From CAWBRT01 sp963814745 (lineage in GTDB: Bacteria > Acidobacteriota > Terriglobia > Terriglobales > Acidobacteriaceae): 64,000 bases of DNA. The DNA is taken from positions 1 through 64,000 of the forward strand of contig CAWFEA010000028.1 in assembly GCA_963814745.1 (NCBI GenBank), read 5' to 3'. Below, piece after piece: positions 54,158 through 62,406 of this stretch (positions are counted from its first letter, which is position 1; every line of letters begins with the position of its first letter). The notes beneath the pieces were generated by a model. The model saw only the letters and a list, made by a program, of their open reading frames with translations. It was not told where the DNA came from and made no database searches. A program made the translations under genes and the position numbers.

Positions 54158-55493
54158 ATGACGTTTACTGCAAACGCCGTCGGCAGTACCTACCATCCGG
54201 CCAGTGCGCCGGATTTCGTTCCCCTTCCGTTGCTTCGCGAGCTTCAGTTCAAGCGTTTAAGAGATGTTGTCGAACGGGCCTGGGAGCGGGTTGAGTGGTT
54301 CCGCTCGCGGATGCGGGAGCGCGGACTCTCGCCGGCCGACGTCTGCTCGATCGACGACATTCGCAAGCTGCCATTCACCACCAAGGCCGATCTGCGCGAC
54401 ACCTATCCCTTCGGTCTGTTCGCCAGTCCGATGGAGGATATCGTGCGGCTGCACGCCTCCAGCGGCACCACCGGCAAGCCGATCGTGGTGGCTTACACGC
54501 GGCAGGACGTGGATGTCTGGACCTCGGTGATGGCACGCAGCTTTGCCACCTGCGGCCTGCACGCCGGCGACATCATCCAGAATGCGTATGGCTACGGGCT
54601 GTTCACAGGCGGCCTGGGAGCGCACTATGGCGCGGAAGGCCTGGGCGCCACGGTGATCCCCATTTCGGGAGGAAACACCGATCGCCAGATCATGGTGATG
54701 CGCGATTTCGGCGTCACCGCCATCTGTTGCACGCCCAGCTACTTTCTGCACCTGATCGAGCGCGCCGGCCAGCTTGGCGTGGATATCCGCGCACTGCCCC
54801 TGCGAGCCGGCGTTTTCGGCGCCGAGCCGTGGACCGCATCCATGCGCAAGCGCATCGAGAGCGCGGCCGGCATCCAGGCGTTCGACATCTACGGGCTGTC
54901 GGAAGTGATCGGCCCCGGCGTGGCAGTCGAATGCCCGTGCCAGGACGGCCTGCACATCTTCGAGGATCACTTCTACCCGGAAATCGTCGACCCGGAAACC
55001 GGCCGCGTGTTGCCGGAGGGTGAAGAAGGCGAGCTGGTGCTGACCACGCTCAGCAAGCAGGCGATGCCGATGATCCGCTACCGCACGCGCGACATTACGG
55101 CGCTCATGCCGGGCGCCTGCCCTGCGGGCGATCGCTGCGGCGTATGCGGCGCATCGGGCGGCGCAGCGACGACATGCTGATCGTGCGCGGCGTCAACGTA
55201 TTCCCGTCGCAGGTGGAAGCGGCGCTGCTGGAAGTGGAGGGCACGCTGCCGCATTACCAGATCATCCTCACTCGCGAGCACGGCCTGGATCAGATCGGGG
55301 TCCAGGTCGAGGTGACGCCGGAGACGTTCAGCGACCAGATCGGCGCGCTCGAACGGCTGAACCAGCGGATCTCGGACTGCACTGGAGCACGTGCTCGGAA
55401 TCCGCGCGAAGGTGACGCTGGTCGAACCGCTCACCATTCAGCGCAGCGAAGGAAAGGCCCGGCGAGTGATTGACCGGCGCGGTGCAGGCATGA
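54158..55493 (+). CDS. Phenylacetate-CoA ligase (PaaK-like), frameshifts in the C-terminal domain
   Basis: AMP-forming aryl-CoA ligase, about 440 residues restored. Start ATG at 54158 (MTFTANAVGS). The AMP-binding part is intact: KLPFTTKADLRDTYPFGLFA, the P-loop LHASSGTTGKPIVVAYT, GYGLFTGGLGAHYGAEGLGA, DIYGLSEVIGPGVAVEC and MIRYRTRDI. The frame then breaks near 55130-55145; the C-terminal domain continues as IGRRSDDMLIVRGVNVFPSQ in a second frame, and after about 55380 as LEHVLGIRAKVTLVEPLTIQ with SEGKARRVIDRR in a third. The stop, TGA at 55491-55493, overlaps the next start (ATGA) but needs one more shift. Substrate may be phenylacetate or an indole or aryl acid from amino acids. Confidence 0.88.
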
Positions 55494-55924
55494 AAATCCA
55501 CCAGCTTTCCGTTTTTCGCGGAAAACAAGCCGGGAACCATGTCATCGCGCCTTGCCGGCTGCTGGCGCGAGAAGGCATCGATATCCGGGCGCTGGCGCTG
55601 GCGGATACGCAGCGCTTCGGCATTCTGCGCATGATCGTCTCCGACTGGCGCCGGGCGAAGGATCTGCTCGAGACAGCGGCATCTGGTGAAGGTCACCGAA
55701 GTGCTGGCGGTCGAGGTGCCGGACCGTCCCGGCGGGCTGGCCGACGATTCTCGCAGCTTTGATGGCACCTCGATCAACATCGAGTACATGTACGCGTTCC
55801 CGTTCGTGCAGCGGCGAGAAGGCGGTGCTGATCTTTCGCTTCGGTCGAACCGGATGCCGCCATCGAGCGCTTGCAGGCTTCGGGAATCAACGTCCTCGAA
55901 AGCGGCGCGATCCTGAATAAATAG
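55490..55924 (+). CDS. ACT-domain protein, multiple frameshifts
   Basis: Combining frames gives one tandem ACT-domain protein of about 143 residues: MKIHQLSVF, AENKPGTMSS, RLLAREGIDIRALALADTQR, FGILRMIVSDWRRAKDLLET, HLVKVTEVLAVEVPDRPGGL, DGTSINIEYMYAFPFVQ, EKAVLIFRFGRT and DAAIERLQASGINVLESGAI. At least five one- or two-base shifts are needed, one in a run of five T near 55508-55512. Such ACT proteins commonly follow phenylacetate-CoA ligase genes and are thought to sense amino or aryl acids. The gene is probably intact in the organism, as each fragment matches the family well. Confidence 0.75.
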
Positions 55925-56099
55925 CCGCGTCGCGCGGCCTTAGGCTTGCCTCGCCATGCAATGGCAAGAAGGCGGGAGCAGGTGTATGCTTTCGACCAAA
56001 TACTCGCCGCCGGGACGACTGCCGGGCAACCGGATCGCACCCTCGTCGGGATAGGTGTGGAGCAGATACGGTTCTAATTTTTATAAGAGGAGCGCTGAC

Positions 56100-57242
56100 G
56101 TGAAAGTTGATTTGAGGATCATTGGCGGAACCATCATCGACCCGGAGCGAGGCATTCACGGCCCGGGCGAAGTCCTTATTCAGAAAAACCAGATTGTCGG
56201 CAAATCCGGCGGCGAGGCCGTGGAGGCGGTGAGAACCATCGACGCCGGCGGATGCCTGGTCCTTCCGGGACTGATCGATTACCATGCGCATCTGTCTTCA
56301 GGATTCACCGAGTCCGCGATCGATGCCGGAACCGGTTTTCTTCCCATGGGGATTACTACCGGCGTGGACGCCGGCAGTTGCGGATCGGCCAACTTCGACC
56401 TTTTCATGCGCACCACCGTGGCCACGAGCAAGGTGCGCCTGTTCGCATTCATCAATATTTGTTCCGCCGGTCTGATCGCGACCCGATACCCCGAGGAACT
56501 CAACCCCAAGTATTACGACGAGGCCGCCATTGGCGAATTGCTCAACCGCTATCGCGGAAAGGCGCTGGGCATCAAGATCAGGGCATCGAAAGAACTGGTC
56601 GGCGAGTTGGGAATCAAGCCGCTGGAAGTCACTCTGGATATCGCGCGGCGCCTGAACTGCCCCATCGTGGTGCATACCACCAACCCCGCTGCATCCCCCG
56701 AAACAATTGCCGGCATGCTGCGCCCCGGCGACGTTTACTGCCACGCGCATCAGGGAGAAGGCGAGACGATCATCGGCGCCAACGGCAAGGTCAGGCCCGG
56801 CCTCTTCGACGCGCAGAAGGCCGGGGTGGTCTTCGACGCCTGCAATGGCCGCAATAACTTCTCCTTCAAGGTCGCCCAAGCCGCGCTGGCCGACGGATTC
56901 CTGCCCGACGTCATCAGCAGCGACGTCACCACCATGACTCTTTTCGGAAACTTCGTCTTCAGCCTGCCGTTCGTCATGATGAAGTACCTCAACATGGGGA
57001 TGAAACTTGAACAGGTGGTCGCCGCTTGCACCTCCGTTCCGGCTTGCCTGATTGGGATGAAAGGCAAACTCGGCACGCTCGCGCCGGGAGCGCTGGCCGA
57101 CGTTGCCGTCCTCCGCCTGGGAAAGAAGCGAATCGAGGTAAAGGACATCCACGGGAATTCGTTCACCGGCGAATCCACCCTGGTTCCACAGATGACCGTT
57201 CTCGACGGGCGCATCGTCTACCGGCAGATTGATTTTCAGTAG
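56100..57242 (+). CDS. Amidohydrolase / dihydroorotase-like metal-dependent hydrolase
   Basis: 380-residue cytoplasmic enzyme of the amidohydrolase superfamily (deacetylase/D-hydantoinase-like group). GTG at 56100-56102 follows GAGGAG. Order: small beta-sandwich N-terminus (LRIIGGTIIDPERGIHGPGE), metal motif LPGLIDYHAHLSSG (HxH), KIRASK with the Lys likely carboxylated (about 160), the His of CPIVVHTTN and of DVYCHAHQGEGET, and the catalytic Asp region DVISSDVTTMTLFG. The C-terminus has GTLAPGALADVAVLR. The substrate is unknown; N-acyl amino acids or cyclic amides are typical. Confidence 0.9.
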   Translation: MKVDLRIIGGTIIDPERGIHGPGEVLIQKNQIVGKSGGEAVEAVRTIDAGGCLVLPGLIDYHAHLSSGFTESAIDAGTGFLPMGITTGVDAGSCGSANFDLFMRTTVATSKVRLFAFINICSAGLIATRYPEELNPKYYDEAAIGELLNRYRGKALGIKIRASKELVGELGIKPLEVTLDIARRLNCPIVVHTTNPAASPETIAGMLRPGDVYCHAHQGEGETIIGANGKVRPGLFDAQKAGVVFDACNGRNNFSFKVAQAALADGFLPDVISSDVTTMTLFGNFVFSLPFVMMKYLNMGMKLEQVVAACTSVPACLIGMKGKLGTLAPGALADVAVLRLGKKRIEVKDIHGNSFTGESTLVPQMTVLDGRIVYRQIDFQ

Positions 57243-57311
57243 GCTTGTTTCATCTCAATCCGCGCCGCCGCGGCGCGCCTGCGCTTTTACATGGTAAGGC
57301 ACGCCAAGCTC

Positions 57312-57345
57312 AAAACAAAAGCCCGGAGCCGCATCGCGCTCCGGG
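57312..57345 (-). terminator. Rho-independent terminator of the kor operon
   Basis: GCCCGGAGC and GCTCCGGGC form a 9-bp stem with an 8-base loop; reading on the minus strand it is followed by TTTTGTTTTG. It lies 32 bases after the korC stop. Confidence 0.92.
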
Positions 57346-57376
57346 CCGACTTCAGTTCCGCAATTTCAGTTGACGC

Positions 57377-57970
57377 CTACTCCCGCACCAATTCCGCTTC
57401 CATCTCCTCTAACTTCAATGCGCCGGTCTGGAGATGTTCGAGTCCATAATCAAAGCCGCGATCAAAGGCCTTGAGGTTCAGTTCACGGAATGCGCTGGGA
57501 ACGGAGGTTTCAATCGCCTTGCGCAGCGATTCCCGCGACAACACCCCCGTGACCGCTCCGAAGAAGCCCGTCATGACGATGTTCGTCACCATGCGCTTGC
57601 CGATTTCCTCGGCCATGCGGGTTGCCGGGATGCCGTAGATCCGCGTGCCCTTGGGAATGTTGGAGACGCGCACCAGGTCCTGCTCGATCAGCATCAGCCC
57701 TCCGGGCCGAAGCTCGGGAGAGAACTTCACGTAGGCTTCCTGCGACATCACCACCAGAATGTCCGGCTTGGTCAAATAAGGATAAAGCACCGGCTTATCG
57801 GAGAGCACGAGCTGCGCGCTGCAGGCGCCGCCGCGTGCCTCGGGACCGAAGTTCTGGGTCATCGTGGCATGGTGGCCGTCGACGATCGACGCCGCCTTGC
57901 CAATCACGATGGCCGAAAGAATTACACCCTGCCCGCCGAAGCCGGCGATACGCATTTCGGTTAGCTGCAT
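57377..57970 (-). CDS. korC: 2-oxoacid:ferredoxin oxidoreductase subunit gamma
   Basis: 197-residue gamma subunit of a CoA-acylating oxoacid oxidoreductase. Segments: MRIAGFGGQGVILSAIVIGK, TQNFGPEARGGACSAQLVLS, KPDILVVMSQEAYVKF and NIVMTGFFGAVTGVLSRESL. This subunit helps bind CoA and close the complex. It overlaps korB by 10 bases. Last gene of korDABC; a terminator follows. Most similar in layout to 2-oxoglutarate:ferredoxin oxidoreductases, although 2-oxoisovalerate or other branched-chain oxoacids are possible substrates. Confidence 0.93.
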   Translation of the reverse strand: MQLTEMRIAGFGGQGVILSAIVIGKAASIVDGHHATMTQNFGPEARGGACSAQLVLSDKPVLYPYLTKPDILVVMSQEAYVKFSPELRPGGLMLIEQDLVRVSNIPKGTRIYGIPATRMAEEIGKRMVTNIVMTGFFGAVTGVLSRESLRKAIETSVPSAFRELNLKAFDRGFDYGLEHLQTGALKLEEMEAELVRE

Positions 57971-58836
57971 ACCGGTTCCTCCATCTCGATGTAGCGGTCG
58001 CCCAGCTCTTCGTGGAAGTGGGCGTTCATCATCTGCTGGTAGTGGGGACGTTCGCGGTCGACGAACTTGCCGAGAACGATCTCGCCCGCCTTGGTGAGCC
58101 CGACCTCGGCGGTTGGCGTGCCGTGCTTGATCTTGCTGTGCTCCTTGTAGAACTTCATGGCGTCAAGCCCTTCGCCCATCTTGTTGCGCCGCTGGTAAAG
58201 CGTCGGGCAAGGCGAGAGCACCTCGATGAAGCAGAAGCCCTTTTTCTTGAACATTTCCTTCATCGACAGCGCTAACTGGCGCACGTGATAGGTCGTCCAG
58301 CGCGCCACGTAGCAAGCACCGGCCGCCTCCACCAGGTACGGCAGGTTGAAGGCCGGATCGTAGGTTCCATACGGCGCGGTCGAAGTCGTCACGTCACCCG
58401 GCGTGGTCGGCGCCGTCTGCCCGCCGGTCATGGCGTAAATCATGTTGTTCACGCAGATGACCTTGAGGTCAACATTGCGCCGCGCGGCGTGAATCAGGTG
58501 ATTGCCGCCGATGGCGAACAAGTCGCCGTCGCCGCTGTAAACCACCACGTCGAGCTTCGGGTTGGCCATCTTGAGCCCGGTGGCGAAGGGGATGGCGCGG
58601 CCGTGGGTCGTGTGGAAGGAATCCAGATTCACGTAACCGGCGACGCGCCCGGTGCAGCCGATGCCCGAGACAACCACCGTCTTGGTGAGATCGGCCTTGG
58701 CCTCCACCAGCGCCCGCGTAAAGCAATTGACGGTCGTGCCGATGCCGCAACCCGGACACCAGATGTGCGGGATTCGGTCGGAACGCAGAAACTGTTCGGA
58801 AGGGTTCGCCGGAGTAATCACCTGACAATCGCTCAT
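57961..58836 (-). CDS. korB: 2-oxoacid:ferredoxin oxidoreductase subunit beta (TPP-binding)
   Basis: 291-residue beta subunit that binds thiamine diphosphate and contributes an iron-sulfur centre. Segments: HIWCPGCGIGTTVNCFTRAL (cysteines of the 4Fe-4S site), VSGIGCTGRVAGYVNLDSFH, THGRAIPFATGLKMANPKLD, the TPP/Mg motif YSGDGDLFAIGGNHLIHAAR and NNMIYAMTGGQTAPTTP. The third and fourth cluster cysteines include GIGCTG and AGACYVAR. Overlaps korA by 4 bases. Confidence 0.95.
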   Translation of the reverse strand: MSDCQVITPANPSEQFLRSDRIPHIWCPGCGIGTTVNCFTRALVEAKADLTKTVVVSGIGCTGRVAGYVNLDSFHTTHGRAIPFATGLKMANPKLDVVVYSGDGDLFAIGGNHLIHAARRNVDLKVICVNNMIYAMTGGQTAPTTPGDVTTSTAPYGTYDPAFNLPYLVEAAGACYVARWTTYHVRQLALSMKEMFKKKGFCFIEVLSPCPTLYQRRNKMGEGLDAMKFYKEHSKIKHGTPTAEVGLTKAGEIVLGKFVDRERPHYQQMMNAHFHEELGDRYIEMEEPVCS

Positions 58837-59990
58837 CGTGCCACCTCCATGATCGCCTGCAAAATATCTTCCGGACGGTGAACGCTGCCCCCTGCGTGCC
58901 CTACCAGCACGGTCTTGGCCAGACCGGCGGCCGCGCGCTCGACCTCGCGCAACATCTGTCCGAGGTTCAGCTCGGGCACGACAAATGCCTTGACCTTGGC
59001 GGCCAGTTCGCGAATCGGTTTGTCGGGGAACGGCCAGGCGGTGATCATCCGGAACTTGCCGACTTTGACCCCCTTGGCGCGAGCCATATCGATCGCTCGC
59101 TGGGCTACCCGGGCTGTAATGCCGTAGCAGACCACCACGACATCGGCGCCGTCGGTCTCTTCCGCGTCATACATCCAGATCTTCTCGGCATTGTTCAAAA
59201 TCTTCGTCTGGATACGCCTTACCAGCGTGTCCTGCATGCCGGGAGACATGTTCGGATAGCCGCGCTCGTCGTGCGTCAACCCGGTGACATGGACGTTATA
59301 GCCGTCGCCGGCTTTCACCATCTCGGGAATGCCGTCGGCGTCTGGTTCGAACAACTTGAACTCGCCGGGTTTCTTGGCGGTGAAGCGACGGGGCTCAATC
59401 TCGATCTGCTCGGCCGGCGGAATCACCACTTTCTCGGTCATGTGGCCGACCACTTCGTCCAGCATCAGGAATGTGGGAACCCGGTATTTTTCCGCCAGGT
59501 TGAAGGCCTTGATCGCCAGATCGAAGCACTCCTGCGGCGAACTCGGGCACAGGGCGATGGTTTCGTAATCGCCGTGCGAACCCCACTTGACCTGCATCAT
59601 ATCGGCTTGCGCCGGCAGAGTGGGCAAGCCCGTGGAAGGCCCGCCGCGCTGCACGTCCATGAAAACGCAGGGCGTTTCCGTCATCGCCGCCAGGCCGATG
59701 TGCTCCATCATCAGCGAGAAGCCCGGCCCGGAGGTCACCGTAAACGCCTTGACCCCGGCCCAGACCGCGCCTTGAATGCAAATCGAAGCGGCCAGCTCGT
59801 CTTCCAACTGGATGAACGTCCCGCCCACCATCGGCGCACGCGAGGCGAAGCGCTCCACGATTTCCGTGGAGGGAGTAATCGGGTAGCCGGCGGCAAAACG
59901 CGCACCGGCCGCCAGAGCGCCTTCGCAGGCGGCGTGATCGCCGTCGAGGAAATGCGAGCCAACCATCACTCCGCGTGGATCAGCGTGCAT
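58833..59990 (-). CDS. korA: 2-oxoacid:ferredoxin oxidoreductase subunit alpha
   Basis: 385-residue alpha subunit carrying the pyrimidine-binding part of the active site. I start at ATG 59988-59990 (MHADPRGVMVGSHFLDGDHA). Segments: AGYPITPSTEIVERFASRAP, FIQLEDELAASICIQGAVWA, KAFTVTSGPGFSLMMEHIGL, CVFMDVQRGGPSTGLPTLPA, SHGDYETIALCPSSPQECFD and ITAWPFPDKPIRELAAKVKA. It overlaps the ferredoxin-like korD gene by 11 bases. A longer in-frame ORF upstream is out of keeping with the family start and lies over korD. Confidence 0.95.
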   Translation of the reverse strand: MHADPRGVMVGSHFLDGDHAACEGALAAGARFAAGYPITPSTEIVERFASRAPMVGGTFIQLEDELAASICIQGAVWAGVKAFTVTSGPGFSLMMEHIGLAAMTETPCVFMDVQRGGPSTGLPTLPAQADMMQVKWGSHGDYETIALCPSSPQECFDLAIKAFNLAEKYRVPTFLMLDEVVGHMTEKVVIPPAEQIEIEPRRFTAKKPGEFKLFEPDADGIPEMVKAGDGYNVHVTGLTHDERGYPNMSPGMQDTLVRRIQTKILNNAEKIWMYDAEETDGADVVVVCYGITARVAQRAIDMARAKGVKVGKFRMITAWPFPDKPIRELAAKVKAFVVPELNLGQMLREVERAAAGLAKTVLVGHAGGSVHRPEDILQAIMEVAR

Positions 59991-60246
59991 CGCTGGCCTC
60001 CTTCTTGTCGTCAACCGCCGCACCCGCTTCCTTGGGCAGCTTGTAACCGTGGATGGCAAAGTCCGGGCAGTACATGCCGCAGAGATCGCACCCGCTGCAC
60101 TTGTCGGCAGCAATCATGTGTGGGGGATGATATCCCTTGGAGTTGAACGCGGACGAGAGTGCCAGAACCTTGGTTGGACAAAACTCCACGCAAAAACCGC
60201 AGGCCTTGCACCGCTCGACCACAATTGACACGGAACCACGTGCCAT
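59980..60246 (-). CDS. korD: 2-oxoacid:ferredoxin oxidoreductase subunit delta (two 4Fe-4S clusters)
   Basis: 88-residue ferredoxin-like subunit that passes electrons from the core enzyme to ferredoxin. Two CxxCxxCxxxCP motifs are visible: CKACGFCVEFCP and CSGCDLCGMYCP. ATG at 60244-60246 follows AAGAGG. The last 20 residues are a charged tail (KEAGAAVDDKKEASDAR). It is the first gene of korDABC; the promoter should lie in the 60247-60588 gap. Confidence 0.93.
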   Translation of the reverse strand: MARGSVSIVVERCKACGFCVEFCPTKVLALSSAFNSKGYHPPHMIAADKCSGCDLCGMYCPDFAIHGYKLPKEAGAAVDDKKEASDAR

Positions 60247-60588
60247 GATGCCTCTTTTCAGGCGCTTACCCTCTGCCGTGATTGTTCCGCTGATAATCAG
60301 GGGAGAACAACAGAGCGCCAGCGATCGGTGAAATCGATCACGGAGATGCAGCGAGCCATAGGCCACACCCCGTGTATATACATTCTCAGGCGCTCGTGCC
60401 AAACGGGAAGTGATTCGGATCACACCAAGATGTGAGTGATGAACAAGCGGGCGCCAGCCCGAGTTGTCCGGCACGCGGTTTTCGTTGTTCGCAGCCAGCG
60501 ACGGGGCGTAAGATGGCAGCCTGAGATTCTTTCGACAGAGCGGTAGTGATAGAGCGTTTTCAGGGTTGGTGTATCCGCGCACATCTGA
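60247..60588. other. Intergenic region upstream of korD
   Basis: About 340 bases with no gene that I can support. The minus-strand kor promoter must lie here. A TGTATATACA-like AT-rich spot near 60374-60384 is a possible promoter part, without a clear partner hexamer. Confidence 0.45.
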
Positions 60589-60728
60589 AGTGTCATTCCG
60601 AGCGGAGCGAGGGATCTGCTTTCGTTTTGCGTATAAAAGCAGATCCTTCGGCTCCGCTTGACCACCCCATCAAACCAAATACGGGTTTGTTGGGGGCCCC
60701 GGCTTTCGCTCCGCCTCAGGATGACACT
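60589..60728. repeat. MITE/REP-like palindromic element
   Basis: The ends are imperfect inverted repeats: AGTGTCATTCCGAGCGGAGC on the left and, read from the right, AGTGTCATCCTGAGGCGGAG. Inside are a second inverted pair (GGATCTGCTTT and AAAGCAGATCC near 60620-60645) and CTTCGGCTCCGC. No coding capacity. Elements with TGTCATNCNGAG ends are widespread as dispersed intergenic repeats in bacterial genomes. Confidence 0.75.
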
Positions 60729-60787
60729 CTACAAAACGCGGCTACATCTTTAGTGAAATTGCTATAGTTCCAGGAGAGCCCTGCCCC

Positions 60788-62395
60788 GTGGCCGACATGA
60801 CTGAAGCCGCCGAAGCCGCAACCGAGGACACGCCCTGCTGTCAGGTCTGGATGTTGCCGTATACGGATACGCCCTGTGGCCGCCCCATCCATCCCGCGCC
60901 GGAACATGATGAATCCCCGGTCTGCCTGATGCACTCGCGCGACCCGCAGAAGAACGATGCATTTCAGAAGGAGTTCGACGCCATCCTGAAGCAAGCCGAA
61001 GAGCGCAATGAGATCGCCGAGTTCAGGGGGTTTGTCTTTCTCTCCACCAACTACAGGCAGCGGGAATTCAAGGCAAAATGCTGTTTCTATTGGGCCACGT
61101 TCACGCAGGACGCCGACTTCCGTCGTGCCAGGTTCACGCAGGGCGCCGACTTCTCGTATGCCAGGTTCACGCAGGGCGCCGGCTTCTTGGGGGCCACGTT
61201 CACGCAGGACACCGACTTCCACCGTGCCACGTTCACGCAGGACGCCGACTTCTCGGGGGCCACGTTCACGCAGGACGCCAACTTTTGGGACGCCACGTTC
61301 ACGCAGGACGCCGACTTCTCTGGGGCCACGTTCACGCAGAACGCCAACTTTTGGGACGCCACGTTCACGCAGGACGCCGACTTTTGGAAGGCCACGTTCA
61401 CGCAGGATGCTAACTTCTCCGGCGCTGCGTTTGCAAAGGAGGCTCGCTTCGGGGGCGCGAAGTTCCTGACATCAGCCGCTTTCCGCGAAACCATTTTCCG
61501 GGGAGACGGGAAACTTGAAGGCCGCCTGAAGAAACTAGGACTGGAGCCGGAACCCGAGACGGACGATACTCTGCCTGGGCCGGTATTTTCCCTGGCGCAG
61601 TTTTCCCATCCGGAAGCCATCGTTTTCTACAAGACATACCTTGGCCAAGCCCTTTTCCATAACTGTGATGTCTCTAGGGTGACTTTCTCCTCGGTCGAGT
61701 GGCGCAGGCGCAAGCCCGGCGGCAAATGGATGGTCCTGGAGGAAGAGATCGACCTCAAGCGCGACATGGCATCGGCCCTGCGGCCCGGTCCGGATAATCA
61801 CGACGAGCGCGATTATGGCCTGATTGCCGAGCTCTACCAGCAACTGAAAAAGAACTACGACGACCGCAAAGACTACTGGACCGCCGGCGACTTCCACTAT
61901 GGCGAGATGGAGATGAAGCGCCTGCACAGCCGCCGCAAGCATCCGTGCCTGCGCTGGCTGCACCGCAAGCTTGGCCTGGTCGCCTGGTACAAGTACGCCA
62001 GCGCCTACGGAGAAAGCTACCTCCGTCCTTTGCCGTGGCTGGCGGGAGTTCTCGTTCTCTTTGCGCTGCTTTATCCGCTGGCAGGGCTCACCCCGGCCCC
62101 CAGTCCGCCGCCGTCAGCCACACCGCAAGCGTCCGCGCCTGCACCGCCAGTCGAGCTCAGTTACCGGCAATTCGACAAGTTCGTGCAGGCTCACCCCGGA
62201 CCGGAGTGGTTCAAGTGCGCGCCGTTTTTCGGGAACAGCCTGATGACCACCCTTTCGGTGGGGAGTTTGCAAAGAGAACCCAGATACGAGCCGAGTTATC
62301 CCTGGGGACGATTGCTGGCCTTGCTGCAGCTTGTGCTCACTTCCACCCTGCTGGCGTTGTTCCTGCTCGCCCTGCGCCGCCAGTTCCGGCGCTGA
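60788..62395 (+). CDS. Pentapeptide-repeat protein with C-terminal two-helix membrane domain
   Basis: 535 residues, start GTG at 60788 (an ATG nine bases on is possible). Order: a Cys-rich N-terminus (DTPCCQVWMLPYTDTPCGRP), an acidic helix, a pentapeptide beta-helix of the F-T-Q-D-A-D-F-x-x-A-T type (about 102-215, ten near-identical 11-residue units), a charged middle part (YGLIAELYQQLKKNYDDRKD) and a membrane part. The latter has a helix PLPWLAGVLVLFALLYPLAG, a Pro/Ala loop, a pore-like segment FGNSLMTTLSVGSLQRE and a last helix QLVLTSTLLALFLLALRRQF. The layout resembles two-helix ion-channel-like proteins fused to pentapeptide repeats. Ion and role unknown. Confidence 0.85.
   Translation: MADMTEAAEAATEDTPCCQVWMLPYTDTPCGRPIHPAPEHDESPVCLMHSRDPQKNDAFQKEFDAILKQAEERNEIAEFRGFVFLSTNYRQREFKAKCCFYWATFTQDADFRRARFTQGADFSYARFTQGAGFLGATFTQDTDFHRATFTQDADFSGATFTQDANFWDATFTQDADFSGATFTQNANFWDATFTQDADFWKATFTQDANFSGAAFAKEARFGGAKFLTSAAFRETIFRGDGKLEGRLKKLGLEPEPETDDTLPGPVFSLAQFSHPEAIVFYKTYLGQALFHNCDVSRVTFSSVEWRRRKPGGKWMVLEEEIDLKRDMASALRPGPDNHDERDYGLIAELYQQLKKNYDDRKDYWTAGDFHYGEMEMKRLHSRRKHPCLRWLHRKLGLVAWYKYASAYGESYLRPLPWLAGVLVLFALLYPLAGLTPAPSPPPSATPQASAPAPPVELSYRQFDKFVQAHPGPEWFKCAPFFGNSLMTTLSVGSLQREPRYEPSYPWGRLLALLQLVLTSTLLALFLLALRRQFRR
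61094..61423 (+). repeat. Tandem 33-bp coding repeats in the pentapeptide-repeat gene
   Basis: Ten consecutive 33-base units each containing a close match to GCCACGTTCACGCAGGACGC. Units are nearly identical at DNA level, including silent positions, so the array has expanded recently or is kept uniform by recombination. It encodes the F-T-Q-x-A-x-F beta-helix coils. Confidence 0.92.
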
Positions 62396-62406
62396 CGGAA
62401 CGACCC

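Noticed and set aside
58878..60146. 422-codon plus-strand frame
   Set aside because: Complement of korA and korD, which are well supported.
61094..61423. Regular 33-bp repeats that could suggest a CRISPR array
   Set aside because: Units are contiguous without spacers and encode pentapeptide coils in frame.
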